Shown here: positions 48,273 to 58,225 of the stretch, one piece after another
How the letters are laid out: each line of letters opens with the position of its first letter
Position numbering within the stretch: the first letter of the stretch is position 1
Assembly: GCA_963713805.1 (NCBI GenBank)
Contig: CAVQNF010000023.1
Location: 14,837 to 78,836 of the forward strand
Direction: 5' to 3'
DNA: 64,000 bases
Origin: GAS188 sp963713805
Lineage (GTDB): Bacteria; Pseudomonadota; Alphaproteobacteria; Rhizobiales; Beijerinckiaceae
The notes under the pieces: model-generated
What the model was told of the DNA's origin: nothing
Seen by the model: only the letters and a program-made list of their open reading frames with translations
Database searches by the model: none
Translations under genes and position numbers: made by a program

Positions 48273-48789
48273 TCAGCCGGTCGGGCTGTGCGGGGCTTGC
48301 TCCGCCGCCATCTCGGCCGCGCGCTGCTGGTAGAGGCCTGCGAAATCGATCGGATCGATGAAGAGCGGCGGGAAGCCTCCCTGCCGCACCGCATCCGCGA
48401 TGATCTGCCGCCCGAAGGGAAAGAGCAAGGCGCGGGCATTCGATCATGATGACGGGATGCATGCTCTCCTGGGGGATGTTGGTCAGGCGGAAGACGCCGC
48501 CATAGACGAGCTCGAAGGCGAAGATGAGGTTCGGCGCATCGCCGGCCTTGCCCTCGATCAGGAGCTCGACCTCGACATCGCCCTGCGCGAGCGGCTTGGC
48601 GTTGACGTTCACCTGGATCGCGATGTTCGGCGCTTGCTGCTGCGGCTGAAGCGAGCGCGGCGCATTCGGGTTCTCGAAGGAGAAATCCTTCGTGTATTGC
48701 GCAAGACACTGCAGGCTCGGGCTGTTCTGCGGCGCTTGTCCGTTCGGCGGCTTGCTTGCCGCCAGCCCTTCGGCGGGGTTCGTGGCCAT
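48273..48789 (-). CDS. secB: protein-export chaperone SecB, one frameshift
   Basis: Tetrameric cytoplasmic chaperone that delivers preproteins to SecA, about 171 residues. QYTKDFSFENPNAPRSLQP, NIAIQVNVNAKPLAQGDVEVELLIEGKAGD and FELVYGGVFRLTNIPQESMHPVIMIECPRL are the SecB core. After an indel near 48440 the C-terminus reads LLFPFGRQIIADAVRQGGFPPLFIDPIDFAGLYQQR, with the stop at 48273. ATG at 48789. The binding-protein genes downstream need Sec export, so the placement is sensible but may be coincidence. Confidence 0.93.
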
Positions 48790-48928
48790 GGGAAACCTCA
48801 ATCGGTGATGGAAGCGACGCGCCTTGCGCCAAGCCGCATGGGGCTATCATGCCATTCCTTCGCGAACAACTGCCGCGAAAAACGGCGGTCGTGATGCAAG
48901 GCCGTGGCTCGCCTCTCCGATGCGCCCT

Positions 48929-49240
48929 TCAGGCGCGGGCGACCGCCTTCTTGAGCAAGGCGGCGAGGAGCAAAAGGAGCGTGCCCGCCATGGCGGCGCA
49001 TAGAAGCAGGGGCACAAGCTCTGAGCTTTGCGCGCCGTACGAGGTTCTTTCGATCCAGAGATGCGCGCCGATCACGGCCCCGGCGGTGCCGATGATGGCG
49101 TTGCCGATGACCCCGAAGCCGATGCCTCGCATGATCGCATCGGTCGCCATGCCGAAGGCGCAGCTCGCGGTGAAGGCGAGGCCGGCCACGAAATAGAGCA
49201 TTTCCGGAGCGGTGGATCGCAGTCCGAGATAGGCCAGCAT
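48929..49240 (-). CDS. small membrane protein of unknown function
   Basis: About 103 residues from ATG 49240. LAYLGLRSTAPEMLYFVAGLAFTASCAFGMATDAIMRGIGFGVIGNAIIGTAGAVIGAHLWIERT is a helix-loop-helix rich in Gly (GFGVIGNAIIGTAGAVIG) like GlsB/YeaQ-type membrane proteins. A last helix LVPLLLCAAMAGTLLLLLAALLKKAVARA ends it. I do not recognise a defined family. It lies between secB and the NicO-type gene on the same strand. Confidence 0.6.
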   Translation of the reverse strand: MLAYLGLRSTAPEMLYFVAGLAFTASCAFGMATDAIMRGIGFGVIGNAIIGTAGAVIGAHLWIERTSYGAQSSELVPLLLCAAMAGTLLLLLAALLKKAVARA

Positions 49241-49387
49241 GGGTTCATCGTCCCGCGCCGAAGCGGAGGTCCCATCGCCATGTGTTCGTGCCACTCATAG
49301 GCCGAACCTCCTAACGACGCGCAGCCAAAATCATTAGAATTCAGAGCGTTCGCATCTCTCGATGCGGTGATGCGTCCAGTGCGAAGA

Positions 49388-50474
49388 TCACCCGGCGCTG
49401 ATCATCGCGAGCCCGCTCATCAGGCCAAGGCCGAGCATCGCCACGAAGGCGGCGGCCAGAAGCTCGAGCGCCGCGCCGGCCTTGGCGTAACGCGCTTCGC
49501 CGCCGGCGAGATGCTGCGCCGTCCGCTTGGCGAAGACCGAGAGCGTCGCGAGCGCGCTCACCGTGATCGCGACGCCCGCCGCCATGGCGAGGACCGCCGC
49601 GAGGCCCGGCCGCCAGGAGCCCTTGCGACCAGGCGAAGACCAGGATGATGATCGCACCCGAACAGGGGCGCGAACCGGCCGCCAGCACGACCGGGCCGGC
49701 GTCTCGCCAGCGAAAGCCTCGCGATTGCACGAGATCCGACCGGCACATGATGATCGCAGGCCTCATGCGCCGTCATGGACCGTGAACATGGCCATGGGCG
49801 TCCGCTTGGGCATGATGATGATGCCCGTCGTGATGGCGGTGATCAGGGGCCGACCGTCGGGAAGCTCGGGCGCCACGGAGCGCGGCGACCGGCGCGGCCT
49901 TGCGCCAGGTGAGCACGAGGCCGAAGAGCGCAATCCCGCGAAGGAGATGAGCTCGACGTGATCTGCAAGACGCGTCATGCCGATCGCGGTGGCGCGCAGG
50001 ATCAAGGTCGCCGTGAAGCACGATGCCGATCGCGACGAGCGCCTGCAGCAGCGCCGCCGCCGTCGACAAGACGATGCCGCGCCGCAAGCGCCTGCTCGTT
50101 GGCGATCAGATAGGCCGAGATCACCGCCTTGCCGTGGCCCGGCCCGCCGGCGTGGAACACGCCATAGGCAAAGGCGAGGAGGATCATGCCGAACGCGAAT
50201 GCCGTGATCGTCGGGCGCCGTCTTCAGCGCGCTCTCCAATTGCCGGTAGAACCATTCCTGCTCGGCGAGAATCCAGCCGCCCGACGCCGGAGCCCGATTG
50301 CGCCGCCTCGCGAATGCCGACGCCGAAGGGATTCTTCGGCGCGGCGGGCACTCCGCCCGCGAGAGCGCGCCGAGGCCGAAGACGACGAGCGCCGCGACGC
50401 AGAGCGCGAGGAGCGCGAGACGCGACCCGCCGCATGAGGCGATTCTCCTTGGGCGCGGCAACGACAAGCGTCAT
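49388..50474 (-). CDS. NicO-family nickel/cobalt transporter, frameshifted
   Basis: Membrane metal permease of about 360 residues. ALLALCVAALVVFGLGALSRAE begins it, then GGWILAEQEWFYRQLESALK. The first transport helix is ILLAFAYGVFHAGGPGHGKAVISAYLIANEQAL, with the conserved HAGGPGHGK. GIVLSTAAALLQALVAIGIV and a His-rich loop near 49770-49860 (GHVHG with HHHDGHHHH-like runs) follow. The C-terminal part reads SRPCSGAIIILVFAWSQGLLAAGLAAVLAMAAGVAITVSALATLSVFAKRTAQHLA. Indels are frequent. The DUF1007 gene precedes it, a common pairing with NicO-type transporters. Start at 50474 is chosen for the GAGGAG site. Confidence 0.82.
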
Positions 50475-50517
50475 GAGCGTCATCTCCTCGACGGGCAAGC
50501 TCCTCGAGGAAGGGTCT

Positions 50518-51221
50518 TCACGGACAGGCAACCAGGATGCTGTCGGCGAAAGCCGCGCCCGCGTCTTCGAGACGTCGGCTGCTGCGTCACGTCGATTTGC
50601 GCCAGCGTCTGCTTCAGCGCGTCGTTCTGCGGCGGCTTGCGCACCAAAAGCGTGCAGCCCGGCTTCTGGTTTTCGAGCTTCACCGCCTCGGCTTCCTGCA
50701 CGGGATCGAAGGCGACGAAATAGGTCGGATCATAGATGCGCATGACGAAGGCCTTGCTCGGCTTCACCGGCTCGGCGAGCGGAAGCGTGAAATGCAAGAC
50801 GAGGTGCTTGCCCGTGTCCTCGAGCCAGTAATCCTTCGGGGCACCGAATTTCACGTTGCGTCCATTCGCCTTGATGAAGGTGAAATAATCGGCGTCCGAC
50901 AGCCCTTCCGTATTGGTCTTGGCGAGATCGGCGAGGGTTTCGCGCGAGTAGCGACCATCCGGCCCCTTGTCGAGGCCTTGCTCCAGGAAGGCGGTGTAGA
51001 AATCGTCGAAAGCCCAGGCGTTCTTGATCGCGGTCACGCGTCCCGTCCGCGTCGAAGACCACCACCTCGCGGGTGGTGACGAAGACATGAGGATGCGCTC
51101 ACGCGGCAAGCGGCGTGAGGCTCGCGGCGAGCGCCGCCGCGAGGACCGCGAGAGACGCAGGCGGCAGGGCGTTCTCGGATCGGCGGGCCGGCGACGGATC
51201 GCGGACGGCGATGATGTTCAT
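50518..51221 (-). CDS. DUF1007 family protein, frameshifted
   Basis: Periplasmic protein of about 233 residues. An N-terminal hydrophobic segment ASLAVLAAALAASLTPLAA, probably a signal peptide, precedes AHPHVFVTTREVVVFDADG. After an indel near 51045 come VTAIKNAWAFDDFYTAFLEQGLDKGPDGRYSRETLADLAKTNTEGLSDADYFTFIK and FGAPKDYWLEDTGKHLVLHFTLPLAEPV, then YDPTYFVAFDPVQEAEAVKLENQKPGCTLLV. The HPHV start is typical. The family is thought to help NicO-type nickel/cobalt uptake. The tail after another indel near 50575 ends at 50518. Confidence 0.82.
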
Positions 51222-51710
51222 GAGGCCCGCGATCCGTAGTTCGCGCCAGGAGGCGCCGCGGTCGGGGACTAAACCCAGAGATCGCGGCGATCGTGAGGCC
51301 GGCCGGCTTCACGATCTTCATGCCCTTTTGCGGCGCGGGCGAGCCGGGCGTGGCCCGGTTCAGCGTTGCGATGCGTTCCCGCGAAGCAGGCTGGAGAGAC
51401 GGGTTGAGGAGAATCCTCCCCGAAACCGGAGAACGCTCCGATGGTGTTGGTCGCCGGTGCATGGGACGGCTCATGTGGCCGCCCTTTCCGGCTTGGTGCC
51501 TCTTCTCCCGTCGGCGCTTCACTTCATTCGGTCTTCGCCCCGGACCGCGCTCGAAGGATCAAAAGGTGTGCTCGAAGGACCAGCGTTAAGAGAAAGCCAT
51601 GCGGGAAGCTCCGATCACCTCGGCAAATCGCGGGCAGCCCTGATGATCGACGCCGCCGAATGGTGCTATGCTCCTTTCCTGCCGCCATCTCACGCGACGC
51701 GAAGGTTCCC
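51222..51710. other. 489-bp gap with a short direct repeat
   Basis: No supported gene. GCTCGAAGGA occurs twice, near 51549 and 51570 (GCGCTCGAAGGATC, GTGCTCGAAGGACC), a small direct repeat of the kind common in alphaproteobacterial intergenic DNA. I looked for a cobalamin-riboswitch core ahead of the metal-uptake pair and did not find one. Confidence 0.4.
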
Positions 51711-51914
51711 ATGATCAAGCCGCCGGACCGGACGAAGGAAGAGAAGGACGCGGAATCGAGGCGCGACACCGTCAATCTGCTCGCGGTGATCATCTGCCTC
51801 GTGATCCTCATCGTCGGCTTCTGGCTGGTCAATCGCTTGTGGGAAATGAAGAAGCTGCAGGATTGCGTGTTCTCCGGCCGCCGCAATTGCGCGCCCATCG
51901 AGACGTTGCAATAG
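51711..51914 (+). CDS. small single-span membrane protein
   Basis: 67 residues from ATG 51711. A charged start (MIKPPDRTKEEKDAESRRD) is followed by one helix TVNLLAVIICLVILIVGFWLVNRL and a tail WEMKKLQDCVFSGRRNCAPIETLQ. The tail's CxxxGRRNC pattern looks like small conserved alphaproteobacterial proteins I have seen described only as hypothetical. No function can be given. Confidence 0.65.
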   Translation: MIKPPDRTKEEKDAESRRDTVNLLAVIICLVILIVGFWLVNRLWEMKKLQDCVFSGRRNCAPIETLQ

Positions 51915-52224
51915 TGCCTGGCCCATCGCGTCATGGCCGCGCGCGTCATGGCCGTGCGTGTCACGGCCATCCACGTCATTGCGGCACGACGGACAGGTGT
52001 GGATGACCGGCAGAGCCTTGGTCCGGCCATGACGATAGAGGGATCATCCTCGAGGGGCGCACCCCCGCGGGTAGCCGTCGGCTTCGTCCCGCCGCCTATG
52101 CATCTCCGCCCCTTTGAAAGGAAGGCGCAAAGGCGAATGGAACGAGCGATTAATGGGCGATCGGGCGGGTAGCGCCACGCAAACCTTTCGTGTATGAGGG
52201 CGCGGCCTTCATCGATGGCCAATG

Positions 52225-52300
52225 CCGCGGTAGCTCAGCTGGTAGAGCAACGCATTCGTAATGCGTGGGTCGGGGGTTCGAGTCCCTTTCGCGGCACCAA
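52225..52300 (+). tRNA. tRNA-Thr (anticodon CGT)
   Basis: Complete cloverleaf of 76 bases with encoded CCA. The acceptor arms are GCCGCGG and a matching CGCGGC followed by ACCA. The D-arm contains GTAGCTCAGCTGGTAGAGC, the anticodon arm has loop TTCGTAA (anticodon CGT) in stem ACGCA/TGCGT, and the T-arm contains GGTTCGAGTCC. It sits at the left edge of a low-GC stretch. Confidence 0.97.
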
Positions 52301-53025
52301 TGACGCCACGCCAATGGCCAGCGAGTCCATAACGAGCGGCCAAGCGCCCTTGATCTCGAAACCCCTAGCCGCATGCGCTACTACGCGCTCGATTAGCTCG
52401 TGCAATGGCCTGCGCTCAGGCATGGCGTCGTCTTCGGCGAGCGTCTGTTGTAACCAGTCGACGGCGCGCAAATTAGGCCTTGGGCAACTGATCAAGCCCG
52501 CTGCGGCCTATGATCGAGGCTCCCGAAAGCGCGCGATCCTTAAATGTCGCGAGGACGCTATGGCCCTAGCGCGCGCAGTGGGCGCGGCACAAAGCAACCT
52601 GATCGAAGTGCAGCCGGCGCTTTCGTAGCCAGCCCGGTAGGCCATGAAGGCTTTACGACTCTTCCAGTTGCTGTCGAAGCCCGCTATCGGAAAGAGTCGT
52701 TTGGAATGGCAACAACGCGCTGACCACGTTCGAGCCGACGGCAGGGGCGAACGGAATCTCCGCGTTGATCATAAAGGGCTATGTGGGGGGCGGTCGTGTC
52801 AAAATGCTGTATAATCTTCCCGAGCACGGGAACTACCTTAGCTAGACAGCATCCCGTTCATCAAAAGAGGAACCTAACGCGCATCCGTTCCATTGGTTAT
52901 GCCACTTTGCCTTAACGTGAAGCAGCATTCTCTTTGGAGTGGAAGGTCCCGATCGGAGCAGGATCGCAGCCCTACGAGAGCATCTTAAAGGCGTATGGAG
53001 AATCGCCTCCCCTATCACCACCGCC
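52301..53025. other. 725-bp stretch after the tRNA, no certain gene
   Basis: Lower G+C than the flanks. On the plus strand an open stretch ending at the TAG of 52843 encodes WNGNNALTTFEPTAGANG, then ISALIIKGYVGGGRVKML and YNLPEHGNYLS; it reads like a protein's C-terminal end but I cannot place it. A near-perfect inverted repeat (ACGACTCTTCC ... GGAAAGAGTCGT) spans about 52655-52701. On the minus strand, 52320-52495 could be the remnant of another gene. This looks like decayed transferred DNA. Confidence 0.35.
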
Positions 53026-53823
53026 TCATCTGACAAAGACTAGATTATCTCCAGATATTAAAATTTCGAAGTTTTGTGAAAACATCGCCTTCTGAAGTGA
53101 CAAGCTACTATATTTTCCTGACAGCAACTTGTCATGAGGCTCGATTATCACAACCGTAGGCTCAGACAACCATGGTGTTGTCGACGAAAACAAATCATGT
53201 TCAAAGCCCTCTATATCTATCTTTACAATAAACAATTGACTATCGTCGCCGGCTTCTGAGAGCAGATCGCCTATGGTAACGACCGGAATAGTACCATCTT
53301 CACTGCGTACTGTCCGGATAGCCCAAGATCTTGGACTCGGCCTCAAAAGCGAAACCTTGCCGGTTATGGAACCGATCGCAGCCTCCACGACTGTGATATT
53401 GTCCCGCACCTTGCAGTTGCGTCGACTAAGTTCAGCGTTCGCCGGATCTGGCTCGATAGCAAGGATCTTAGCGTCGCGAAATGTGTTGGAGAACCAGATT
53501 GATGTGGCTCCGATATTCGCGCCGGCGTCAATGATAATCGGGCGACGATTATTTGTTAAAATAGAAGCATAGGCGCTTTGAATGCGATCCCTCTGCGCGA
53601 ATTTACTGATATCATAGTCCCTATAAGTGAACACTTGGCGAAGAACATTGATATCGCTGTCGGAGGGACGCAGTGAAATCGTTCCAATGCGGGTGTTGAT
53701 CGTAACCGCACCAAGTGTGTCGCGGGGAAGAAAATCGCGCAGCAATATGGAGGGGCCGAATGTCGCAGCGTCCCTGAATTGGGCTCTGAGGGAACTGGGA
53801 TCGAAAGCTCTCAGAAAGTTCAT
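53026..53823 (-). CDS. FkbM family methyltransferase
   Basis: SAM-dependent methyltransferase of 265 residues, intact. IIIDAGANIGATSIWFSNTFRDAKILAIEPDPANAEL holds motif I (DAGANIG) and the acidic EPDPAN; SQLFIVKIDIEGFEHDLFSSTTPWLSEPTVVIIEPHDKL is the FkbM second motif (KIDIEG). These enzymes usually methylate sugars or polyketides in surface-glycan and antibiotic pathways. The G+C content is much lower than neighbouring genes and there is no glycan cluster beside it, so it is probably transferred. Confidence 0.88.
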   Translation of the reverse strand: MNFLRAFDPSSLRAQFRDAATFGPSILLRDFLPRDTLGAVTINTRIGTISLRPSDSDINVLRQVFTYRDYDISKFAQRDRIQSAYASILTNNRRPIIIDAGANIGATSIWFSNTFRDAKILAIEPDPANAELSRRNCKVRDNITVVEAAIGSITGKVSLLRPSPRSWAIRTVRSEDGTIPVVTIGDLLSEAGDDSQLFIVKIDIEGFEHDLFSSTTPWLSEPTVVIIEPHDKLLSGKYSSLSLQKAMFSQNFEILISGDNLVFVR

Positions 53824-54073
53824 GCGTAGAACTCCAAACAGGGCTTTAAGGATCTACTCATGAGAGGCAGCTGGGCATTTCATGGCCAGCGTTGTGGTGG
53901 TGTTCTGTATTGGACTCGCTGACGAAACGTCGAGGCGCGCCTGTTGACGCTCGTCCATAACCGAACATTCCCTCCAGGGCATCCACACCTCCCACCAAGC
54001 ATGCGTGGTCGGAGGTGTCACCCATGTGTCCGAAAACGATTTGTCCCCCATGTCTCGGGGCCCCCCCACCCCC

Positions 54074-55484
54074 TCATTTCGAAATCTGCTCGAGCTCGAG
54101 GTCGCGCGTGCGCGGCCCCCATCTGCCGATCGAGATCACCACCATCGCCATCGCGAAGGCGATGAGGCCGAACACGCCCTGGGTTCCGCCGACGTTCAGG
54201 ATGTAACCGATTATGAAGCTCGCGAACACCGTGCTGATGCGGCTGAACGAATAGGTGAAGCCGACGGCACGCGCGCGAACGCGGGTCGGGAAGAGCTCGG
54301 TCTGGTAGCTGTGGAAGGAATAGGAGAGCACGTTGTTCGAAAGCGTGATCAGCACGCCGAAGAGAATCAAAAGCTCCATCTGGCTTTGATACGAGAACGT
54401 CACGCCGAAGACACCGATGCAGACGGCGGCGCCGACCAATTGCCATTTCCGCTCGAATTTGTCGGCGAAGCTCATGGCGAGCAGCGGGCCGAAGGGGTTC
54501 GCGATCGCGATGATGAAGGCATATTGCAGGCTCGCTGCCCAGGTTGATTCCGGTCTGCTGGGCGATCAGCGTCGGCACCCAGGCGGCGAAGCCGTAGAAG
54601 CCGAAGGTCTGGAAGAACTGGAACACCATCAGCATGATGGTCCGGGTGCGATAGGGCGGCTCGAAGATTTCCGCGAAGCGGCCCATCGGCTCGGCCTTCT
54701 CGACCGCATGGCGCGGCGGGTTGCGGCAGGGGCGCGCCGCGAAGATCCGCGCGACGACCTTCGCCTCGATCGCGGCGGTCACGGCCTCGGCCTCGTCGAG
54801 CCGGCCATGGTTGATGCAGCCAGCGCGGACTTTCCGGCACGGCGCGGCGGATGAACCAGACGAAGAGCGCGCCGATCGAGCCGATCAGCACCACCCAGCG
54901 CCAGCCGTCGAGGCCAAGCGGGCTCGTGTCGGCACCAGCATATAGGCGATGAAGGCGACGACCGGCACCACCGCGAATTGCACCGCCTGGTTGAAGGCGA
55001 AGGCGCGCCCGCGCATGGACTTCGGCACGAGCTCGGAGAGGTAGGTGTCGATGGTGACGAGCTCGACCCCGATGCCGATGCCGGCGATCAGCCGCCAGAG
55101 GCAGACTTCGAGCCCGCTGTTCTGGAAGGCCATCACCAAGGTCGCGGCGCAATACCAGAGCATCGAATAGGTGAAGATCGTTCGCCGTCCGTAGCGGTCG
55201 GCCACGTAGCCGAAGACGAAGGTGCCGATGAACAGGCCGAAGAAGGTCGACGCCACGAAAAGCGCGGGGCCGGCGAAAATGCCAACCTGGACATCCTTGA
55301 GGAGCCCCGCCTTCACGAGGCCCGGGACCACATAGGCGGTCATGAACAGATCGTAGAATTCGAACATGCCGCCGAGCGAGAGCAGCGTGATGAGCACCCA
55401 GACGTGGCGCGTGCCGGGAAGCCGGTCGAGCCGCGCCAGAATGGCGGCGGCGCGGCTTTCGCTCCTTGCATCATTCATCTTCAT
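54074..55484 (-). CDS. MFS transporter (sugar/organic-acid type), frameshifted
   Basis: Twelve-helix secondary transporter of about 468 residues. LPGTRHVWVLITLLSLGGMFEFYDLFMTAYVVPGLVK opens it. LFIGTFVFGYVADRYGRRTIFTYSMLWY carries the GYVADRYGRR signature, and GIGIGVELVTIDTYLSELVPKSMRGRAFAFNQ the second. After indels near 54920, 54840 and 54540 come FGFYGFAAWVPTLIAQQTGINLG and LSYSFHSYQTELFPTRVRARAVGFTYSFSRISTVFASFIIGYIL. Substrate unknown; the branch includes 4-hydroxybenzoate, nicotinate and sialate carriers. Confidence 0.87.
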
Positions 55485-55723
55485 TCCTCCCCTTCGCGTT
55501 TATAGGGCGCGGCACGCTGCCCACCGCACCGCAAGCGCGCTCTTGCCGATCTTGACCCTCTATCATCGCCGATTCGCGGCCAGAATGGAAACGAGGCTAC
55601 GCACCCATCCCCGCGCTCCCGCTCGCGCCCTCCGTTTGACGCAACGCTCGAGCCATAGGAAGCTTCGCTCATGCGGAAAGCTCCTGTCTCTTCGCCGCGA
55701 TCCCGGCGGCAGTCTCCTGATCG

Positions 55724-56691
55724 GTGTCGTCCGTCTCACGCCTCGCCGCCACGGCCTCGTGCCTCGTCGGAGCCGCCGCCCGGAGCCTGAAGACGGCGAC
55801 GCGCAATCACCCGCTGCGCGCGGGGCTCGCGACGCTTGCCTTCATCGCCTTCATCTCGGCGCCTCACGCCAGCGGAGATCGAGAACGAGCCGGCGCGCGA
55901 TCTCTTCGGCGCGGTGACGAAGCCGTCATCGGGCGCGCCGCACCCGATCGGCTTTTTCTCCAAGGGCTGCCTCGCGGGCGCCGTGCCGCTGCCGATCGAC
56001 GGCGACGATTGGCAGGTGATGCGGCTTTCGCGCAACCGCAACTGGGGCATGCCCGTGCTGGTGCAGACGATCGAGCATCTCGCGCGCGACGCGCGCAAGG
56101 CCGGTTGGCCGGGCCTCTTGATCGGCGACATGTCGCAGCCGCGCGGCGGGCCGATGAAGACCGGCCATGCCTCCCATCAGATCGGCCTCGACGCCGATAT
56201 CTGGCTCACCCCGATGCCGTCGCACACCTTGTCGCGCGCCGAGCGCGAGGAGATGGCGGCGGTGAATGTCGTCGCGCCCGACCGGCTCAGCGTCGACCGT
56301 TCGGTCTGGACGCCGGCGCATCTCGCGCTGATCAAGGCGGCGGCCTCGCAGCCCGAGATCACGCGCATCTTCGTCAACCCGGCGATCAAGAAGGAGCTAT
56401 GCCGCACCGCCGGCGTCGGATCGCGGCTGGATGACGAAGGTGCGCCCCTATTGGGGCCATGACGACCATATCCACATCCGCCTCGCCTGCCCGGCGGGCG
56501 CCTCTTCCTGCGAGGAGCAGGAGGCCCCGCCCGACGGCGATGGCTGCGCCGAGAAGGACCTCGCCTATTGGTTCCAGCCGGGAGTTCTGCATCCGACACC
56601 CGGCAAGCCTCGCCCGCCCTTGCCGCTCTCGGCGCTTCCTGAAGCGTGCCGGGCGGTGCTTCTGGAGCGGAGTAGGGCGAGTAGCGAATAG
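55724..56691 (+). CDS. mepA: penicillin-insensitive murein endopeptidase, frameshifted
   Basis: Periplasmic zinc endopeptidase (family M74) that cuts peptidoglycan crosslinks, about 320 residues. A hydrophobic N-terminus LRAGLATLAFIAFISAPHAS is the export signal. ARDLFGAVTKPSSGAPHPIGFFSKGCLAGAVPLPIDGDDWQVMRLSRNRNWGMPVLVQTIEHL is typical. Zinc-site motifs are GHASHQIGLDADIWL and, after an indel near 56425, WGHDDHIHIRLACP. The tail GCAEKDLAYWFQP is conserved. Frameshifts near 55870 and 56425. The exact start is uncertain because of the first indel. Confidence 0.9.
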
Positions 56692-56805
56692 CGAATAGAG
56701 TGAAGAGTGAAAGTGAAGTGTCCCTCACTTCTCACTTCACCATTCTCACTTCTCACTCTCACTACCTCTACTCGCTACTCCCTACTCGCCACTCGCTTAT
56801 CCAAC
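56682..56805. repeat. low-complexity GTAGCGAATAG / CACTTCTCACTTC repeat
   Basis: Runs of short units: AGTAGCGAATAGCGAATAG and GTGAAGAGTGAAAGTGAAG on one side, and CACTTCTCACTTCACCATTC with CTACTCGCTACTCCCTACTCGCC on the other, so the block is a loose inverted repeat. A similar block lies at 58110-58225, so copies bracket the paaK gene. Confidence 0.65.
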
Positions 56806-58105
56806 ACCCGTTTCGCCTTGCCGAGCGAGCGCTCGATCGCACCGGGCGCGGCGACCGAGACCTTCGCGGTGACGCCGACGAGAGTTCTTGACCGAATGCC
56901 GTCAGCCTTCTCGCCGCCTCCGTCGCGTTCTTCCGCCGAGGCCGCGTGCGGGCGCGCCTCGACCATGATCTCCATCTCGTCGAGCCTGCCCTCGCGCGTC
57001 AGCACGATCTGGTAATGGGCGCGCGAGCGTCTCGATCTTGAGGAGCTCCTCCTCGATCTGCGTCGGGAAGACGTTGACGCCGCGCACGATCATCATGTCG
57101 TCCGAGCGCCCGGTGATCTTCTCCATGCGCCGCATCGAGCGCGCCGTGCCCGGCAGGAGCCGCGTGAGATCGCGCGTGCGATAGCGGATCACCGGCATCG
57201 CCTCCTTGGTGAGCGAGGTGAAGACGAGCTCGCCCTTCTCGCCGTCCGGCAGCACCTCGCCGGTCGCGGGATCGATCACCTCCGGGAAGAAATGATCCTC
57301 CCAGATGTGCAGCCCGTCCTTCGTCTCGACGCATTCATTGGCGACGCCAGGCCCCATCACCTCGGAGAGGCCGTAGATGTCGACCGCGTGCATGTCGAAC
57401 TCGTCCTCGATCTCGGCGCCGCATCGCATTGGTCCAGGGCTCGGCGCCGAAGATGCCGATCTTGAGCGAGGAGGCGCGCGGGTCGATGCCGGCGCTGACG
57501 AAACTCGTCGAGGATGGCGAGCATGTAGGAGGGCGTGACCATGATGATGTCGGGGCGAAAATCGTGGATGAGCTGCACCTGCCGCTCGGTCATGCCGCCC
57601 GACATCGGCACCACGCCGCAGCCGAGCTTCTCGGCCCCCGCATGCGCGCCGAGCCCGCCGGTGAACAGCCCATAGCCATAGGCGATGTGGACGAGCATGC
57701 CGGGCCGTGCGCCCGAGGCGCGCATCGAACGCGCCATGAGCGTCGGCCCAGATGTCGAGATCGGCTTTGGTGTAGCCGACGACGGTCGGCTTGCCGGTGG
57801 TGCCGGATGAGGCGTGGATGCGCGCGATCTTCTCGCGCGGCACGGCGAAAAGGCCGAAGGGGTAATTCTCGCGCAAATCCGCCTTGCTGGTGAAAGGGAA
57901 TTTGCGCAGATCCTCGAGCCGCTTGAAATCACCCGGATGAACGCCCGCCGCCTCGAATTTCGCGCGATAGGCCGGCACCTTCTCGTAGGCGTGCGCGCAG
58001 CGTCGCCTTGAGGCGCTTCGTCTGCAGCGCGGCGATCTCGTCGCGCGAGGCGGTCTCGATCGGGTCGAGACTGCCGGGCGGCGGGGCTTCCCCGAGGCGC
58101 ATCAT
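56775..58105 (-). CDS. paaK: phenylacetate-CoA ligase, frameshifted
   Basis: AMP-forming ligase that activates phenylacetate, about 440 residues. MPAYRAKFEAAGVHPGDFKRLEDLRKFPFTSKADLRENYPFGLFAVPREKIARIHASSGTTGKPTVVGYTKADLDIWAD includes the P-loop ASSGTTGKPT. In other frames come IDIYGLSEVMGPGVANECVETKDGLHIWEDHFFPEVIDP and GEKGELVFTSLTKEAMPVIRYRTRDLTRLLPG, then MEKITGRSDDMMIVRGVNVFPTQIEEELLKIE; the tail is VGVTAKVSVAAPGAIERSLGKAKRVLDKR. An ATG at 58105 follows a perfect AGGAGG. Frameshifts near 57990, 57730, 57500, 57430, 57020 and 56890. Confidence 0.92.
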
Positions 58106-58109
58106 TTCC

Positions 58110-58225
58110 TCCTCGTGGCGTAGCGAGTAGCGCGTGGCGATCGGTAGAGCGAAGGATTAGATCGCTAGTCATTCCCTTTTCATTTCACTTCACTTTTCAC
58201 TTCGCTACGCTACTCGCTACTCGCT
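58110..58225. repeat. second low-complexity GTAGCGAGTAGCG block
   Basis: GTGGCGTAGCGAGTAGCGCG, then CATTTCACTTCACTTTTCACTTC, then CTACGCTACTCGCTACTCGC. It is the same kind of loose inverted repeat as at 56682, here between paaI and paaK, and it leaves only a short spacer before the paaK ribosome-binding site. Confidence 0.65.

Noticed and set aside
46477..48801. A single 774-codon reading frame joining SecB-like and solute-binding sequence
   Set aside because: The first part matches SecB only up to about residue 120 and then loses sense. The real SecB C-terminus lies in another frame, and the binding protein has its own start and signal peptide at 48162. The join is a frameshift artefact, not a fusion.
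51222..51710. Cobalamin riboswitch ahead of the DUF1007-NicO pair
   Set aside because: I looked for the B12-box and the conserved GGTGCC/GACCTGCC blocks and did not see them.
52235..52495. Minus-strand protein running through the tRNA
   Set aside because: Its C-terminal quarter is the complement of tRNA-Thr, so at most the upstream part could be real. No domain recognised.
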